Source of the DNA: Ammoniphilus sp. YIM 78166
Lineage (GTDB): Bacteria > Bacillota > Bacilli > Aneurinibacillales > RAOX-1
Assembly (NCBI RefSeq): GCF_004522215.1
Contig: NZ_SDLR01000001.1
Span: forward strand, 682,001 to 746,000
Length of the DNA: 64,000 bases
Direction of reading: 5' to 3'
The position numbers were made by a program, and so were the translations under genes. The notes below the pieces were generated by a model. That model saw nothing but the letters and a program-made list of their open reading frames with translations. It was not told where the DNA came from and made no database searches. Below, piece after piece: positions 8,138-15,437 of this stretch. The first letter of the stretch is position 1. Each line of letters begins with the position of its first letter.

Positions 8138-8891
8138 CCTCTAAATAAGCCAGAATGCCTTTACCTATTCCGATGGCTGCAAGCTCCTGGTATTGCGGAG
8201 TAATCAGGAGCTTTTCTTCTTCGGGGTGGGACAGGTGACCTACCTCCACGAGAACGGCAGGAACCGTGTTGTGGCGGAGAACGAGAAAATGATTCATGTG
8301 GACATCTAACGGTTTGGAGCCAATCTCTTGTACGAGATGATCGTGAACGGTACGAGCCAGTGCTTTGCTTTCCTTAGGGAAAGGATTCTCGGTAGAGTAA
8401 TAGACTTTAGTACCGTGAACGGTTTTATTGAATTGATCGATATGGATGGAAACAAATAGAACAGCTTGAAGATGAGAGGTGTCGGCAAAACGTGCGCGAA
8501 GAAGCAAATCCTTTCGTAGAGTCGGATCAAGAGCATAGTCCCCAATCCGAGTAAGGAAAGCTTTTACTCGATGCTCGGATAGCCATTTTTGTGTGAAGTT
8601 AGCGATACTTAAAACAATGTCTTTCTCCTTGACGCCCGTTGTCCAGCCTTTTGCTCCTTCTTCCTTGCCACCATGGCCCGGATCGAGAATGATATAGGCA
8701 ATAGGAGGGGGAGGAGGGTCAGGAAAAGGATTAGGTTCTGGATTTGGATCTGGTGTTAAATCCGGAGGAAAAGTGCTAGACTGGGATGGAGAGTCTCCCT
8801 CCTCAGTCTCCAGGGGTGAAGGTTGAAACGTTGTCATAAACAGAAGAAGGAAAAAGAAGAGCATGAAGATAAGAGAACAATAGCGGTTCAT
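8115..8891 (-). CDS. N-acetylmuramoyl-L-alanine amidase (Amidase_3)
   Basis: A 258-residue exported zinc amidase: N-terminal membrane anchor/signal (MNRYCSLIFMLFFFLLLFM), a proline-rich spacer (about 50-70), then an Amidase_3 domain with the zinc ligands visible as DPGHGG, the Glu in KEKDI, SIHID, and the catalytic Glu in VEVGHLSH. It cleaves the bond between muramic acid and the peptide stem. The start at 8891 is chosen because the signal begins there; the upstream in-frame extension to 9134 is low-quality and overlaps the divergent ykyB promoter. Confidence 0.92.
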   Translation of the reverse strand: MNRYCSLIFMLFFFLLLFMTTFQPSPLETEEGDSPSQSSTFPPDLTPDPNPEPNPFPDPPPPPIAYIILDPGHGGKEEGAKGWTTGVKEKDIVLSIANFTQKWLSEHRVKAFLTRIGDYALDPTLRKDLLLRARFADTSHLQAVLFVSIHIDQFNKTVHGTKVYYSTENPFPKESKALARTVHDHLVQEIGSKPLDVHMNHFLVLRHNTVPAVLVEVGHLSHPEEEKLLITPQYQELAAIGIGKGILAYLEATHHSGR

Positions 8892-9071
8892 GGTATTCAG
8901 CCCTTTTATTTTAAAATATTCTGAAAAAACAAAGTTTATGAGCGTTTTATAGGGTTTATCCATATAAAATTGGACAAGAGGGAGAGTAAATGTGGTAGAA
9001 TAGAAAGAAATAGACCAAATATTGAATCTCCTTCTCCTATATTTAGAGGAGATGGAAGGAGGGGTTATCTG

Positions 9072-9707
9072 TTGCAATTGTTTACGAAGAAGGACCAGGT
9101 CCCAAACGACTACAAAACGAAGGAAGAGCTGCAAAAGTTGGGCAAGATACCTGTAGGTTCCCCTATTGCTAAGCTAAAGGATAAGGATCGCTTCCATTAC
9201 CTGTTCGACCTCAATCAATCCGCGCCGATTCCTGCCCGCCACTCAACCCAACTAAAACCAACGGTCGATAACCTGGCCAAGGCTCTTTTTGCGGTTAACC
9301 GACACGCTAAGACAAGCCCTCAGCCTCAGAAGCTCTATCAGCTGAAGACATCTGTTATTGAGAAGCTCATCGAGGAGGGAAAAGCGGAGAAGGTAGGTCT
9401 TCAGCAATCACCTAATCCAAGCAAATATCATCAGCAGACCTCGAACACGCTAGTTAAAATTGGAGAGTACGGCTTTCATATTCTTTCAACCCGTGAAGAT
9501 CTTCTGGAATTGCCACACTTAGGAGAATGGAGCGAAGAGTTCCGCAACCCAACTGAAACTTTTCCTCTTCGCCAAGCTGTCCAGCTTCTAGAGCAATATG
9601 CCCAACCGAAGGAGAATCATCCTCCAACCCAACTAAAACGGCCAGTCCCCACTCCTAAACCAAACCATCGAAGAAAGACGTACTTTGATCCATTCCCCAA
9701 AAAATGA
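9072..9707 (+). CDS. ykyB: YkyB-like protein
   Basis: From a TTG start at 9072, preceded by GGAAGGAGGGG (9052-9062), the gene encodes 211 residues. The central part (about 60-165) matches Bacillus YkyB as I remember it: NLAKALFAVNRHAKT, KLIEEGKAEKVGL and LPHLG. The N-terminal 50 residues and the basic proline-rich C-terminal tail (about 175-211) are longer than in the B. subtilis protein (about 150 aa). Function of the family is unknown. A longer in-frame start at 8970 lacks a ribosome site. Confidence 0.8.
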   Translation: MQLFTKKDQVPNDYKTKEELQKLGKIPVGSPIAKLKDKDRFHYLFDLNQSAPIPARHSTQLKPTVDNLAKALFAVNRHAKTSPQPQKLYQLKTSVIEKLIEEGKAEKVGLQQSPNPSKYHQQTSNTLVKIGEYGFHILSTREDLLELPHLGEWSEEFRNPTETFPLRQAVQLLEQYAQPKENHPPTQLKRPVPTPKPNHRRKTYFDPFPKK

Positions 9708-9739
9708 AGAAGCCCCGCTATGGGGCTTCTTCATTTTGT
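9699..9739. terminator. bidirectional intrinsic terminator
   Basis: An 11-bp stem GAAGAAGCCCC/GGGGCTTCTTC with a 5-nt loop. T-runs follow on both strands, serving ykyB and the convergent small membrane gene whose stop codon lies in the stem. Confidence 0.85.
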
Positions 9740-9877
9740 ATTCTCCCCAATCATGACTTTCATACTGACCAGGAATCCGGAGAAAAAGCAAATGATGGTA
9801 ATTTTCCAATCCAGCAAGAAAAAGCAGAATAGGGTAGAAAAAAAGGTGAATAGCAACCAGCCTAACGATTCTTTCAT
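9731..9877 (-). CDS. small two-helix membrane protein, 48 aa
   Basis: A short ORF starting 13 bp after the spoIIP stop codon on the same strand: ATG at 9875-9877, AGAGGGG eight bases upstream, stop at 9731-9733 inside the terminator. The product is almost entirely hydrophobic, with two probable membrane helices separated by LDWK (around residues 23-26). The position suggests co-transcription with spoIIP. No family is recognised; similar short genes are often missed. Confidence 0.6.
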   Translation of the reverse strand: MKESLGWLLFTFFSTLFCFFLLDWKITIICFFSGFLVSMKVMIGENTK

Positions 9878-9889
9878 GCGTATCCCCTC

Positions 9890-11032
9890 TTACATGGAGT
9901 TGGGATCGGTGGGCTTGGGTGCATCGACTTTTTTGTCTTTTTCAAAGTAAATATCAGCAATGATTTCGGCTAAGGCGATAGCGGTATTAAAGCATTCCTC
10001 CAGCGTGTTATCGACGCCACCGATTTCAATTAAGATACTTTGCGGCGAAACCGATTGGTTGTATTCGCCATTTCCTTCCGCTTTACCTAGAACTCCAATA
10101 GATAGGCCAGGATATTTTTCCTCAAGCCCGTAATGGATTTTCTTTGCCAGTTCAGCATTTTGCTCCCAGTGTTTATTTCGTTTACCGATTACAAAATAAG
10201 GTCTTGCAAAGGATTTGCCATTAACAACGGCGGTGGTTTGATCTTTCGGCTGGGAATCGCGATGGAGATCAAAAATATAACCCACATTTTCATGCTGTTT
10301 GAGTGCAGCTTGCACAGTTTTTAGCGATGCGGCATAGGAAAATGCATAGGGCAAGCCTTGCTCTTGAAGAATTTTCTGGTGATCAGTGTTATCGAATGCA
10401 GTCTTGACTCCTCTTCGTTCCAGTTCTTCCGCCAATCTTTTACTCACTAAGGTAATGTTTTTGTTTTCGTCCGTTACACTTGGGTTGCTCGAAACATGCG
10501 TCCACGATTCGGTGTTGTGGGTATTATAGATAAAAACCAAGGGCTGGGGTTGATCTACAGTAACCTTTTTTTCCTCTTCTTCCGCTTCATCCTGGTTGAT
10601 GGTAACAGACTCAGGCGTTATCAAAGCTTCAGTGGGTGGAGGAGATTCAATCACGAGATTCTGAAGGTTCATATTGGATCCTGAGGCAATGACCTCTACA
10701 TGAAACATCGACAAGCCTGGCAACTCTCTACCTAGCAGGGAACGGAGATCCGTGGGCTGGAGGCTGGTCATGGTTTCAAAAAGAAAAAGGGATAAAGGCT
10801 TCGGCTGCTTTTCCAGCGTTTTCTGTTGATATCGAAGATAAGGAATTTCAAGTTCAAAAGCTTGAACGATGGTTTCGGAAGAGAGCTGTGACATAGCTTG
10901 TCTCATGGATGGAGATGAAATCTTCAATGAAGCCTGACTGAATACCCAAGCAAAGGAGAGGAATAGGAACGTTGTAAAGAGAGATAATAGTATAAACAGA
11001 TTAGGTAACCTCATTTTATATAATCGATTCAT
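9890..11032 (-). CDS. spoIIP: stage II sporulation protein P
   Basis: A 380-residue membrane-anchored protein: N-terminal transmembrane segment (about 9-32), a variable region, then the SpoIIP amidase/endopeptidase domain (about 165-360) with YNTHNTESW, YIFDLHRDS and the late IEIGGVDN motif. With SpoIID and SpoIIM it degrades peptidoglycan to drive engulfment by the mother-cell membrane. The start at 11032 follows GAAGGTGG; an in-frame upstream ATG at 11149 lies in the terminator of the next gene. It is not next to gpr or holA here. A possible sigma-E promoter lies upstream. Confidence 0.95.
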   Translation of the reverse strand: MNRLYKMRLPNLFILLSLFTTFLFLSFAWVFSQASLKISSPSMRQAMSQLSSETIVQAFELEIPYLRYQQKTLEKQPKPLSLFLFETMTSLQPTDLRSLLGRELPGLSMFHVEVIASGSNMNLQNLVIESPPPTEALITPESVTINQDEAEEEEKKVTVDQPQPLVFIYNTHNTESWTHVSSNPSVTDENKNITLVSKRLAEELERRGVKTAFDNTDHQKILQEQGLPYAFSYAASLKTVQAALKQHENVGYIFDLHRDSQPKDQTTAVVNGKSFARPYFVIGKRNKHWEQNAELAKKIHYGLEEKYPGLSIGVLGKAEGNGEYNQSVSPQSILIEIGGVDNTLEECFNTAIALAEIIADIYFEKDKKVDAPKPTDPNSM

Positions 11033-11068
11033 CGCCAATCCACCTTCTGCATTTGTCCATTTTACTTG

Positions 11069-11099
11069 AAGTATATGGGCGCAAGGCAGGAGGAATGAC
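11069..11099 (-). promoter_or_regulatory. possible sigma-E promoter of spoIIP
   Basis: On the minus strand GTCATTC and CATATACTT are separated by 15 bases and lie about 40 bp before the spoIIP start. They resemble the mother-cell sigma-E -35 and -10 elements. Called by eye and from the known regulation of spoIIP. Confidence 0.35.
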
Positions 11100-11109
11100 A
11101 ATAATATGA

Positions 11110-11160
11110 AAAAAAGGCATATCTGCTTGCTATCCATTAGTAAGTACATATGCCTTTTTT
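11110..11160. terminator. bidirectional long-stem terminator
   Basis: A 13-bp AT-rich outer stem AAAAAAGGCATAT/ATATGCCTTTTTT with an inner CTTGCTA/TAGTAAG stem. It terminates the 11174-11959 gene leftward. Confidence 0.75.
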
Positions 11161-11173
11161 CGCCATAGCGGCC

Positions 11174-11959
11174 CTAAGTCACAAATCGATGATTTCCGAT
11201 CGTCATTGTGATGGTTCGGCTATGCAAAAAGCGATTATTTGTTTTTCTAGGATTATAAAAGTAAAGAGCTCCTTTTGTGGGATCTCCTCCAGCCATTGCT
11301 TCTTCTACGGCGCGAACCGTCTCTGGCTTAGGATCCATCTTAAAAATTCGTTTGGTCTGAACTGGCGTAAACTGGGAAGACTCAAAAATAACCGATTTGA
11401 TCGTTTTAGGGAAAAATACGGATTGGGTGCGATTCAGCACAACAGCAGCGACCGCTACCTTCCCCTCATAAGGCTCGTCGGCAGCTTCCGCTTCAACCAG
11501 CTTAGCAAGCCAATATACATCACTTTCGTGCTTGCTCTGAGAGATGAAGATCATTCGCTGGTTCGGTTCCCACTCGACATCTTTTCTCAGCTCTTCACTG
11601 ATAAATCGAAGCGGGACATAAGTTCGGTTGTTGCGGATCACAGGGTCATGGGTGAACCTTTTAGATTGTCCATTTACAACGGCTTCTTTTTGATTTATCG
11701 TAAGGTTGATATTGATGTCCTGTTTACTCAAGCTTACGGTATGGGTCTGCGAATCCCAGTCTACTTGTGCACCAAGGGCTTCGGCAATGAAGCGGACAGG
11801 TACCATCGTGGTTCCCTCGGCAATAAAGGGCGCCCCACTATCAAATTTTACTGCTTCGTTGTTCACATAAACCTCAATGACATTCTCCTTTCCTTCAGCT
11901 ATAGTAGATAAGCAAAGGAAAGATAAACATAGAGTTGCTATAAACCACATCGTTCTCAT
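11174..11959 (-). CDS. copper amine oxidase stalk domain plus SleB-type hydrolase
   Basis: The 261-residue exported protein has a signal peptide (1-22), a copper-amine-oxidase N-terminal-like stalk domain (about 28-135; motifs VPVRFIAEALGAQVDWD and VPLRFISEEL) and a C-terminal Hydrolase_2 domain (about 145-261) with VEAEAADEPYEGKVAVAAVVLNR and GALYFYNP. The first module is thought to bind the wall, the second to cleave peptidoglycan. The start at 11959 has GAAGGAGT upstream. Hydrolase_2 is the same catalytic type as in the 1311 gene, giving two paralogues with different binding modules within 10 kb. Confidence 0.9.
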   Translation of the reverse strand: MRTMWFIATLCLSFLCLSTIAEGKENVIEVYVNNEAVKFDSGAPFIAEGTTMVPVRFIAEALGAQVDWDSQTHTVSLSKQDININLTINQKEAVVNGQSKRFTHDPVIRNNRTYVPLRFISEELRKDVEWEPNQRMIFISQSKHESDVYWLAKLVEAEAADEPYEGKVAVAAVVLNRTQSVFFPKTIKSVIFESSQFTPVQTKRIFKMDPKPETVRAVEEAMAGGDPTKGALYFYNPRKTNNRFLHSRTITMTIGNHRFVT

Positions 11960-12040
11960 AATCTGTACTCCTTCAAGAATTTGTACCCTGGTTTTGAAAA
12001 CGGTTTTAATCATTATAACGAAACATGGAGTGGAATTCGA

Positions 12041-12583
12041 GTGAAAATGACAAAATTCAACAACGTAGATCTTGGAACATATGGAAAAGAATACAAGAAA
12101 AAGCGTATGATAGAGTCTATTCAAGGCATGTCGGACCGCGAATTTGAAATGGTACTAAAGGCTGTGAAGGCAGTTGAGGAGATGCGGGAAAATAAATACC
12201 CTTTTATGGGGAATTTCTTGCAACTCGAAGTGGTGGACAGTAAAGAGGATTTTAGCTGCAAGATGCCCATCTCAAGGGATCTATTGAACCCTTATCGAAT
12301 TGTCTACGGAGGGATCACGGCTCTTTTTGCGGATATGGCGATGGGGTGGATGCTAGAGGAACTTATCGAAGGGAAAGATAAGGTTGTTACTCTCGATATG
12401 AATGTGAATTACCATAACCCAGGTCGGGGCAAGGAGCTCATCGCCCATTGCCGCCTGAATCATCGCGCTCAGAATATTATGCAAGCCTCGTGTCGCATTG
12501 AAAATGAAAAAGGCGAAGTCATCGTTACAGCGACCGCAACGTTTCTTCATCTGATCAGAGCCCCGCGTGTGGATCGATACTAG
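12041..12583 (+). CDS. PaaI-family hotdog thioesterase
   Basis: A protein of about 180 residues whose second half (about 70-165) has the PaaI/HGG-thioesterase pattern: NPYRIVYGGITALFADMAMG, VTLDMNVNYHNPG and a final beta-strand region. It would hydrolyse an acyl-CoA thioester; the acyl group is unknown. The family histidine-glycine-glycine is YGG here, so the residue normally written His is Tyr. The GTG at 12041 is preferred (TGGAGTGG about 8 bases upstream); ATG 12047 is an alternative. Its stop overlaps the stop of the convergent haemoglobin gene. Confidence 0.8.
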   Translation: MKMTKFNNVDLGTYGKEYKKKRMIESIQGMSDREFEMVLKAVKAVEEMRENKYPFMGNFLQLEVVDSKEDFSCKMPISRDLLNPYRIVYGGITALFADMAMGWMLEELIEGKDKVVTLDMNVNYHNPGRGKELIAHCRLNHRAQNIMQASCRIENEKGEVIVTATATFLHLIRAPRVDRY

Positions 12584-12972
12584 CTTTCGGATGGACGGTT
12601 TACCATGTGATAAGCGGTTTGAGTGAGACGATCGAACATAAAATCACGGATGGGCCCTTCGAGGCCTATTTGATCCATGGCCTGCTGCATACAAGAAAGC
12701 CAGGCCTCTGCACGTTTAGGCGTGATGGGAAAAGGCATATGCCGAGCACGCAGCATGGGATGACCGTGTTGTTCTGAATATAACAGAGGTCCACCAAAGA
12801 ATTGAGTAAGAAAGAGATATTGCTTTTCCTTGGTTTCTGTAAAATCTTTTGGGAAGATGGGAGCAAGATCTGGATGTGCGGCTACCAAGTCATAGAAGGC
12901 GCTCACCAGCTTTTCTATGGTTTCGGCCCCGCCGATTAGTTCATAAACCGTTTTTTCTGATTGAGAGTTCAA
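12580..12972 (-). CDS. truncated haemoglobin, group II (YjbI/trHbO-like)
   Basis: The 130-residue globin has the family opening YELIGGAETIEKLVSAFYD, the proximal-histidine region LRARHMPFPI, and PRKAEAWLSCM-type G helix. Length and pattern fit group II truncated haemoglobins, small haem proteins involved in oxygen, NO or peroxide chemistry. AGGAGGAA precedes the ATG. The stop codon overlaps that of the convergent thioesterase gene, leaving no room for a separate terminator. Confidence 0.9.
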   Translation of the reverse strand: MNSQSEKTVYELIGGAETIEKLVSAFYDLVAAHPDLAPIFPKDFTETKEKQYLFLTQFFGGPLLYSEQHGHPMLRARHMPFPITPKRAEAWLSCMQQAMDQIGLEGPIRDFMFDRLTQTAYHMVNRPSES

Positions 12973-13064
12973 TCTAATTCCTCCTCACTATTGATTGCCA
13001 TGCTTCCTATTGTACATGATAACAAGGAGGAAGGTAAAACGTGCGAACATTGTAGAACTATTGG

Positions 13065-13092
13065 TTTACATGTTTCGTTTTTATGGTACAAT
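13065..13092 (+). promoter_or_regulatory. sigma-A-type promoter of pyrB
   Basis: TTTACA (13065-13070), a 16-bp spacer, and TACAAT (13087-13092), about 50 bp before the pyrB start. The short leader leaves no space for a PyrR-type attenuator. Confidence 0.6.
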
Positions 13093-13141
13093 ATTCTCTG
13101 GTTTTAGTAGCAGTTTCCATTTTTGAAGGGAAAGGTGACGA

Positions 13142-14080
13142 ATGAGTATTTATCATATTCTAGGCGCCAAACAATTTAACCGTGAGGCTTTGGAAGAAAT
13201 TTTCTCCTTAACGGCAGATATGGAGCAGGTAGAGGCTAGCGGTGGCTCGGATCGATATAAAAACAAAGTCATGACTACATTGTTCTTTGAACCAAGTACG
13301 AGAACAAGGCTATCTTTTGAATCCGCTATGTGCCGACTAGGCGGGAAGGTCATCGGTACAGAGAATGCTGCACAGTTTTCTTCGGCGATTAAGGGAGAAA
13401 CATTAGAGGACACGATTCAAATTGTTTCAGGTTATAGTGATGTCATTGTTATGAGGCATACCGAAATTGGGGCAGCAGAACGAGCAGCAGCAGCGGCTTC
13501 GGTTCCGATTATTAATGCTGGCGATGGCGCAGGTGAGCATCCGACCCAAGCGTTGTTAGATATCTATACGATTAAGAAAGAAATCGGACGAGTGGACGAT
13601 CTGCATATCGCCATGATTGGTGATCTTACTTATGGAAGAACGGTTCATTCCCTGTCCTATTTGTTAGCCAATTTTAATAATATAACCATTTACTATACAG
13701 CACCTGAAAATGTATTAATTCCTCCTTATGTTAAAAAGTTCCTGGATGACAAGGACATCCGCTACATTGAAACAGATAATTTGGAAGAAGTGGCTTCAAA
13801 GGTAGATGTTCTTTACCAGACACGGATCCAGAAAGAACGATTTCCGTCTCTCGAGGAATATGAGAGAGCCCAAGGCAAGTATATTATTGACCAAGGGATC
13901 TTAAATGTAATGAAGAAAGATGCCATTATACTACATCCACTTCCAAGAGCAGGTGAGATTGCGCCTGAGGTGGACCGTAACCCAAGAGCTGCTTATTTCC
14001 GTCAAGCGCAAAATGGCCTTTATGTGCGCATGGCGCTGATCCATAAGTGCTTTGAAAAGTTGGGCTTCGTCAAACGGTAA
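13142..14080 (+). CDS. pyrB: aspartate carbamoyltransferase
   Basis: The 312-residue protein contains the carbamoyl-phosphate loop FEPSTRTR (49-56), the lysine loop (SAIKGETLED), HPTQALLD (133-140) and HPLPRAGE near residue 270. It catalyses carbamoyl phosphate plus aspartate to carbamoylaspartate, the committed step of pyrimidine synthesis. It stands alone, away from any pyrR-pyrP-pyrC-carAB cluster, and its leader is too short for PyrR attenuation. A second pyrB in a canonical operon elsewhere is possible. AAAGGTGACGA precedes the ATG. Confidence 0.95.
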   Translation: MSIYHILGAKQFNREALEEIFSLTADMEQVEASGGSDRYKNKVMTTLFFEPSTRTRLSFESAMCRLGGKVIGTENAAQFSSAIKGETLEDTIQIVSGYSDVIVMRHTEIGAAERAAAAASVPIINAGDGAGEHPTQALLDIYTIKKEIGRVDDLHIAMIGDLTYGRTVHSLSYLLANFNNITIYYTAPENVLIPPYVKKFLDDKDIRYIETDNLEEVASKVDVLYQTRIQKERFPSLEEYERAQGKYIIDQGILNVMKKDAIILHPLPRAGEIAPEVDRNPRAAYFRQAQNGLYVRMALIHKCFEKLGFVKR

Positions 14081-14193
14081 TTGTGACTTTTAGCACAGCG
14101 CGCTCTGTTTATTCTCATTATTATAGTATTAACCACCAAAACCGTATAACAAGTAGCAGTCTTCGGTGGAATACGCGTATAGGGGAGAAAATA

Positions 14194-14409
14194 ATGGGGT
14201 TGAAGCATAAAGGGTTCGTGCTGTTGTTAAATGCTTTGGTTGGTGGTGGATATGTTGCAGCCATTCTCCTGCTTATTCAATGGGTTTCCACTGTCGATTT
14301 AGGGTTAAGTGCTTTCTTGATTCCATTTGGTCTTTTAGCCTTGATTGTCATCGGCTGGACGTTCGTTGACCGTCGAAAATATGTTGAACATGTTCCGCGC
14401 CATAGTTAG
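14194..14409 (+). CDS. small two-helix membrane protein, 71 aa
   Basis: From ATG 14194, preceded by AGGGGAG (14181-14187), the product has two hydrophobic helices (about 7-29 and 36-58) followed by a basic tail (DRRKYVEHVPRHS). An in-frame start at 14083 is discarded because it lacks a ribosome site and would overlap the pyrB end region. A terminator follows within 10 bp. Function unknown. Confidence 0.65.
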   Translation: MGLKHKGFVLLLNALVGGGYVAAILLLIQWVSTVDLGLSAFLIPFGLLALIVIGWTFVDRRKYVEHVPRHS

Positions 14410-14414
14410 ATTAG

Positions 14415-14446
14415 AATCCTCTTGAATTCCTCAAGAGGATTTTTTG
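14415..14446 (+). terminator. intrinsic terminator
   Basis: An 11-bp stem AATCCTCTTGA/TCAAGAGGATT followed by a T-run, ending the 14194-14409 gene. Confidence 0.85.
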
Positions 14447-14552
14447 GCTTCAAGAAAAAATATATTTATTTCTTTTTGTTTTTTTCCACGCAAAAATGGT
14501 TAACGTAGTAAGAGGAATGAACAGTACTTTTGTGTGATGAGGAGGAATGGGT

Positions 14553-14987
14553 ATGCTAATGCATCCGAATGAGTCAGGGAATTCGCCTCAATTTCGGCAA
14601 GGAGTCGAGCAAGACCTTGGTGCGGGGCCATTTACAGAGTATTTTCAGCGGACAGGTCCGCTTGTTGATATCTATGAAACGATGGAAGAAATTGTTGTTT
14701 CCTGTGAAGTGCCTGGACTGCAAAAAAAGGACGATATCCATATTCATGTAGCAGGAAAGCATCTTACGATTAATGGTATCATTCAACGGGCATCAGAAGA
14801 TACGCAAGATAACCGTTACCATCGAACCGAACGCTACTTTGGCAACTTCTATCGCATGGTCGACCTTCCGCATAAGGTAGCTGAAGAAAGTGCCAAAGCA
14901 ACGTATCGCAACGGGGTGCTAGAAATCCGCATGACGAAAACAACAGCGGATAACGGAAAAAAGGTGGATGTAGAATTTAATCACTAA
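14553..14987 (+). CDS. Hsp20/alpha-crystallin small heat-shock protein
   Basis: About 144 residues, with a C-terminal alpha-crystallin domain (about 38-140): PLVDIYETMEEIVVSCEVPG, HIHVAGKHLTING, RTERYFGNFYRMVDLP and NGVLEIRM. These form oligomeric ATP-independent holdase chaperones. ATG 14547 touches the GGAGGA site (14541-14546), so the next ATG at 14553, with 7-base spacing, is the likelier start; 14559 is also possible. The C-terminal IxI motif is not obvious, as in several Bacillales Hsp20 proteins. A promoter type could not be assigned. Confidence 0.88.
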   Translation: MLMHPNESGNSPQFRQGVEQDLGAGPFTEYFQRTGPLVDIYETMEEIVVSCEVPGLQKKDDIHIHVAGKHLTINGIIQRASEDTQDNRYHRTERYFGNFYRMVDLPHKVAEESAKATYRNGVLEIRMTKTTADNGKKVDVEFNH

Positions 14988-15053
14988 GGGAAGAGTAAGA
15001 CCGTACCCAATTGCACAATCTATATAAAGGATTGTAAAAGGGGTGAGGAAAGT

Positions 15054-15401
15054 ATGTTTATGAGAAGTCGCTCAAGACAAGCCCGTCACGAAGGGTTTAA
15101 GCAAGGGATGTGGACCACTTTACTCCTTGCATCCCCATTTATTGTAGCGGGTGCCAAGTGGATGATGGAAAACGCAGATCCTATGGTTGATCGGGTCAAG
15201 AATCTTAAAAAGACGGACTTGTACACACAGTTTTTTGATGAGGAAGCGCATGAAGAGAAAACTATGAACCGGAAGCTTTCTACCATTCGCTCGGGTGAAG
15301 GGAATTTTGGCAATCACGATGTAGAGGTTGCCAAGGAAAATGATGAAGCCTTGTTTCAGATGTTTAAAGAGATAGCGAAAAAAGAATTAAGCAAAAAGTA
15401 A
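15054..15401 (+). CDS. hypothetical protein with one membrane segment
   Basis: The 115-residue product has a basic N-terminus (MFMRSRSRQARHEG), one hydrophobic segment (about 20-36) and a long charged C-terminal region without recognised motif. It lies 66 bp after the hsp20 gene on the same strand and ends in a terminator, so may share its transcript. AGGGGTGAGG precedes the ATG. Function unknown. Confidence 0.65.
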   Translation: MFMRSRSRQARHEGFKQGMWTTLLLASPFIVAGAKWMMENADPMVDRVKNLKKTDLYTQFFDEEAHEEKTMNRKLSTIRSGEGNFGNHDVEVAKENDEALFQMFKEIAKKELSKK

Positions 15402-15432
15402 GGAGCATGCAAACGCGCATGCTCCTTTTTTC
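15400..15432. terminator. bidirectional intrinsic terminator
   Basis: An 11-bp stem AAGGAGCATGC/GCATGCTCCTT with T-runs on both strands, between convergent genes. Confidence 0.85.
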
Positions 15433-15437
15433 CGCTT

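Noticed and set aside
9720..9950. 76-codon plus-strand ORF
   Set aside because: Starts inside a terminator stem and runs antisense to the 48-aa gene and the end of spoIIP.
11150..11911. 253-codon plus-strand ORF
   Set aside because: Antisense shadow of the Hydrolase_2 gene at 11174-11959, with no family pattern or ribosome site.
13093..13141. PyrR-binding attenuator ahead of pyrB
   Set aside because: The leader is only about 50 bases and has no terminator/antiterminator hairpins.
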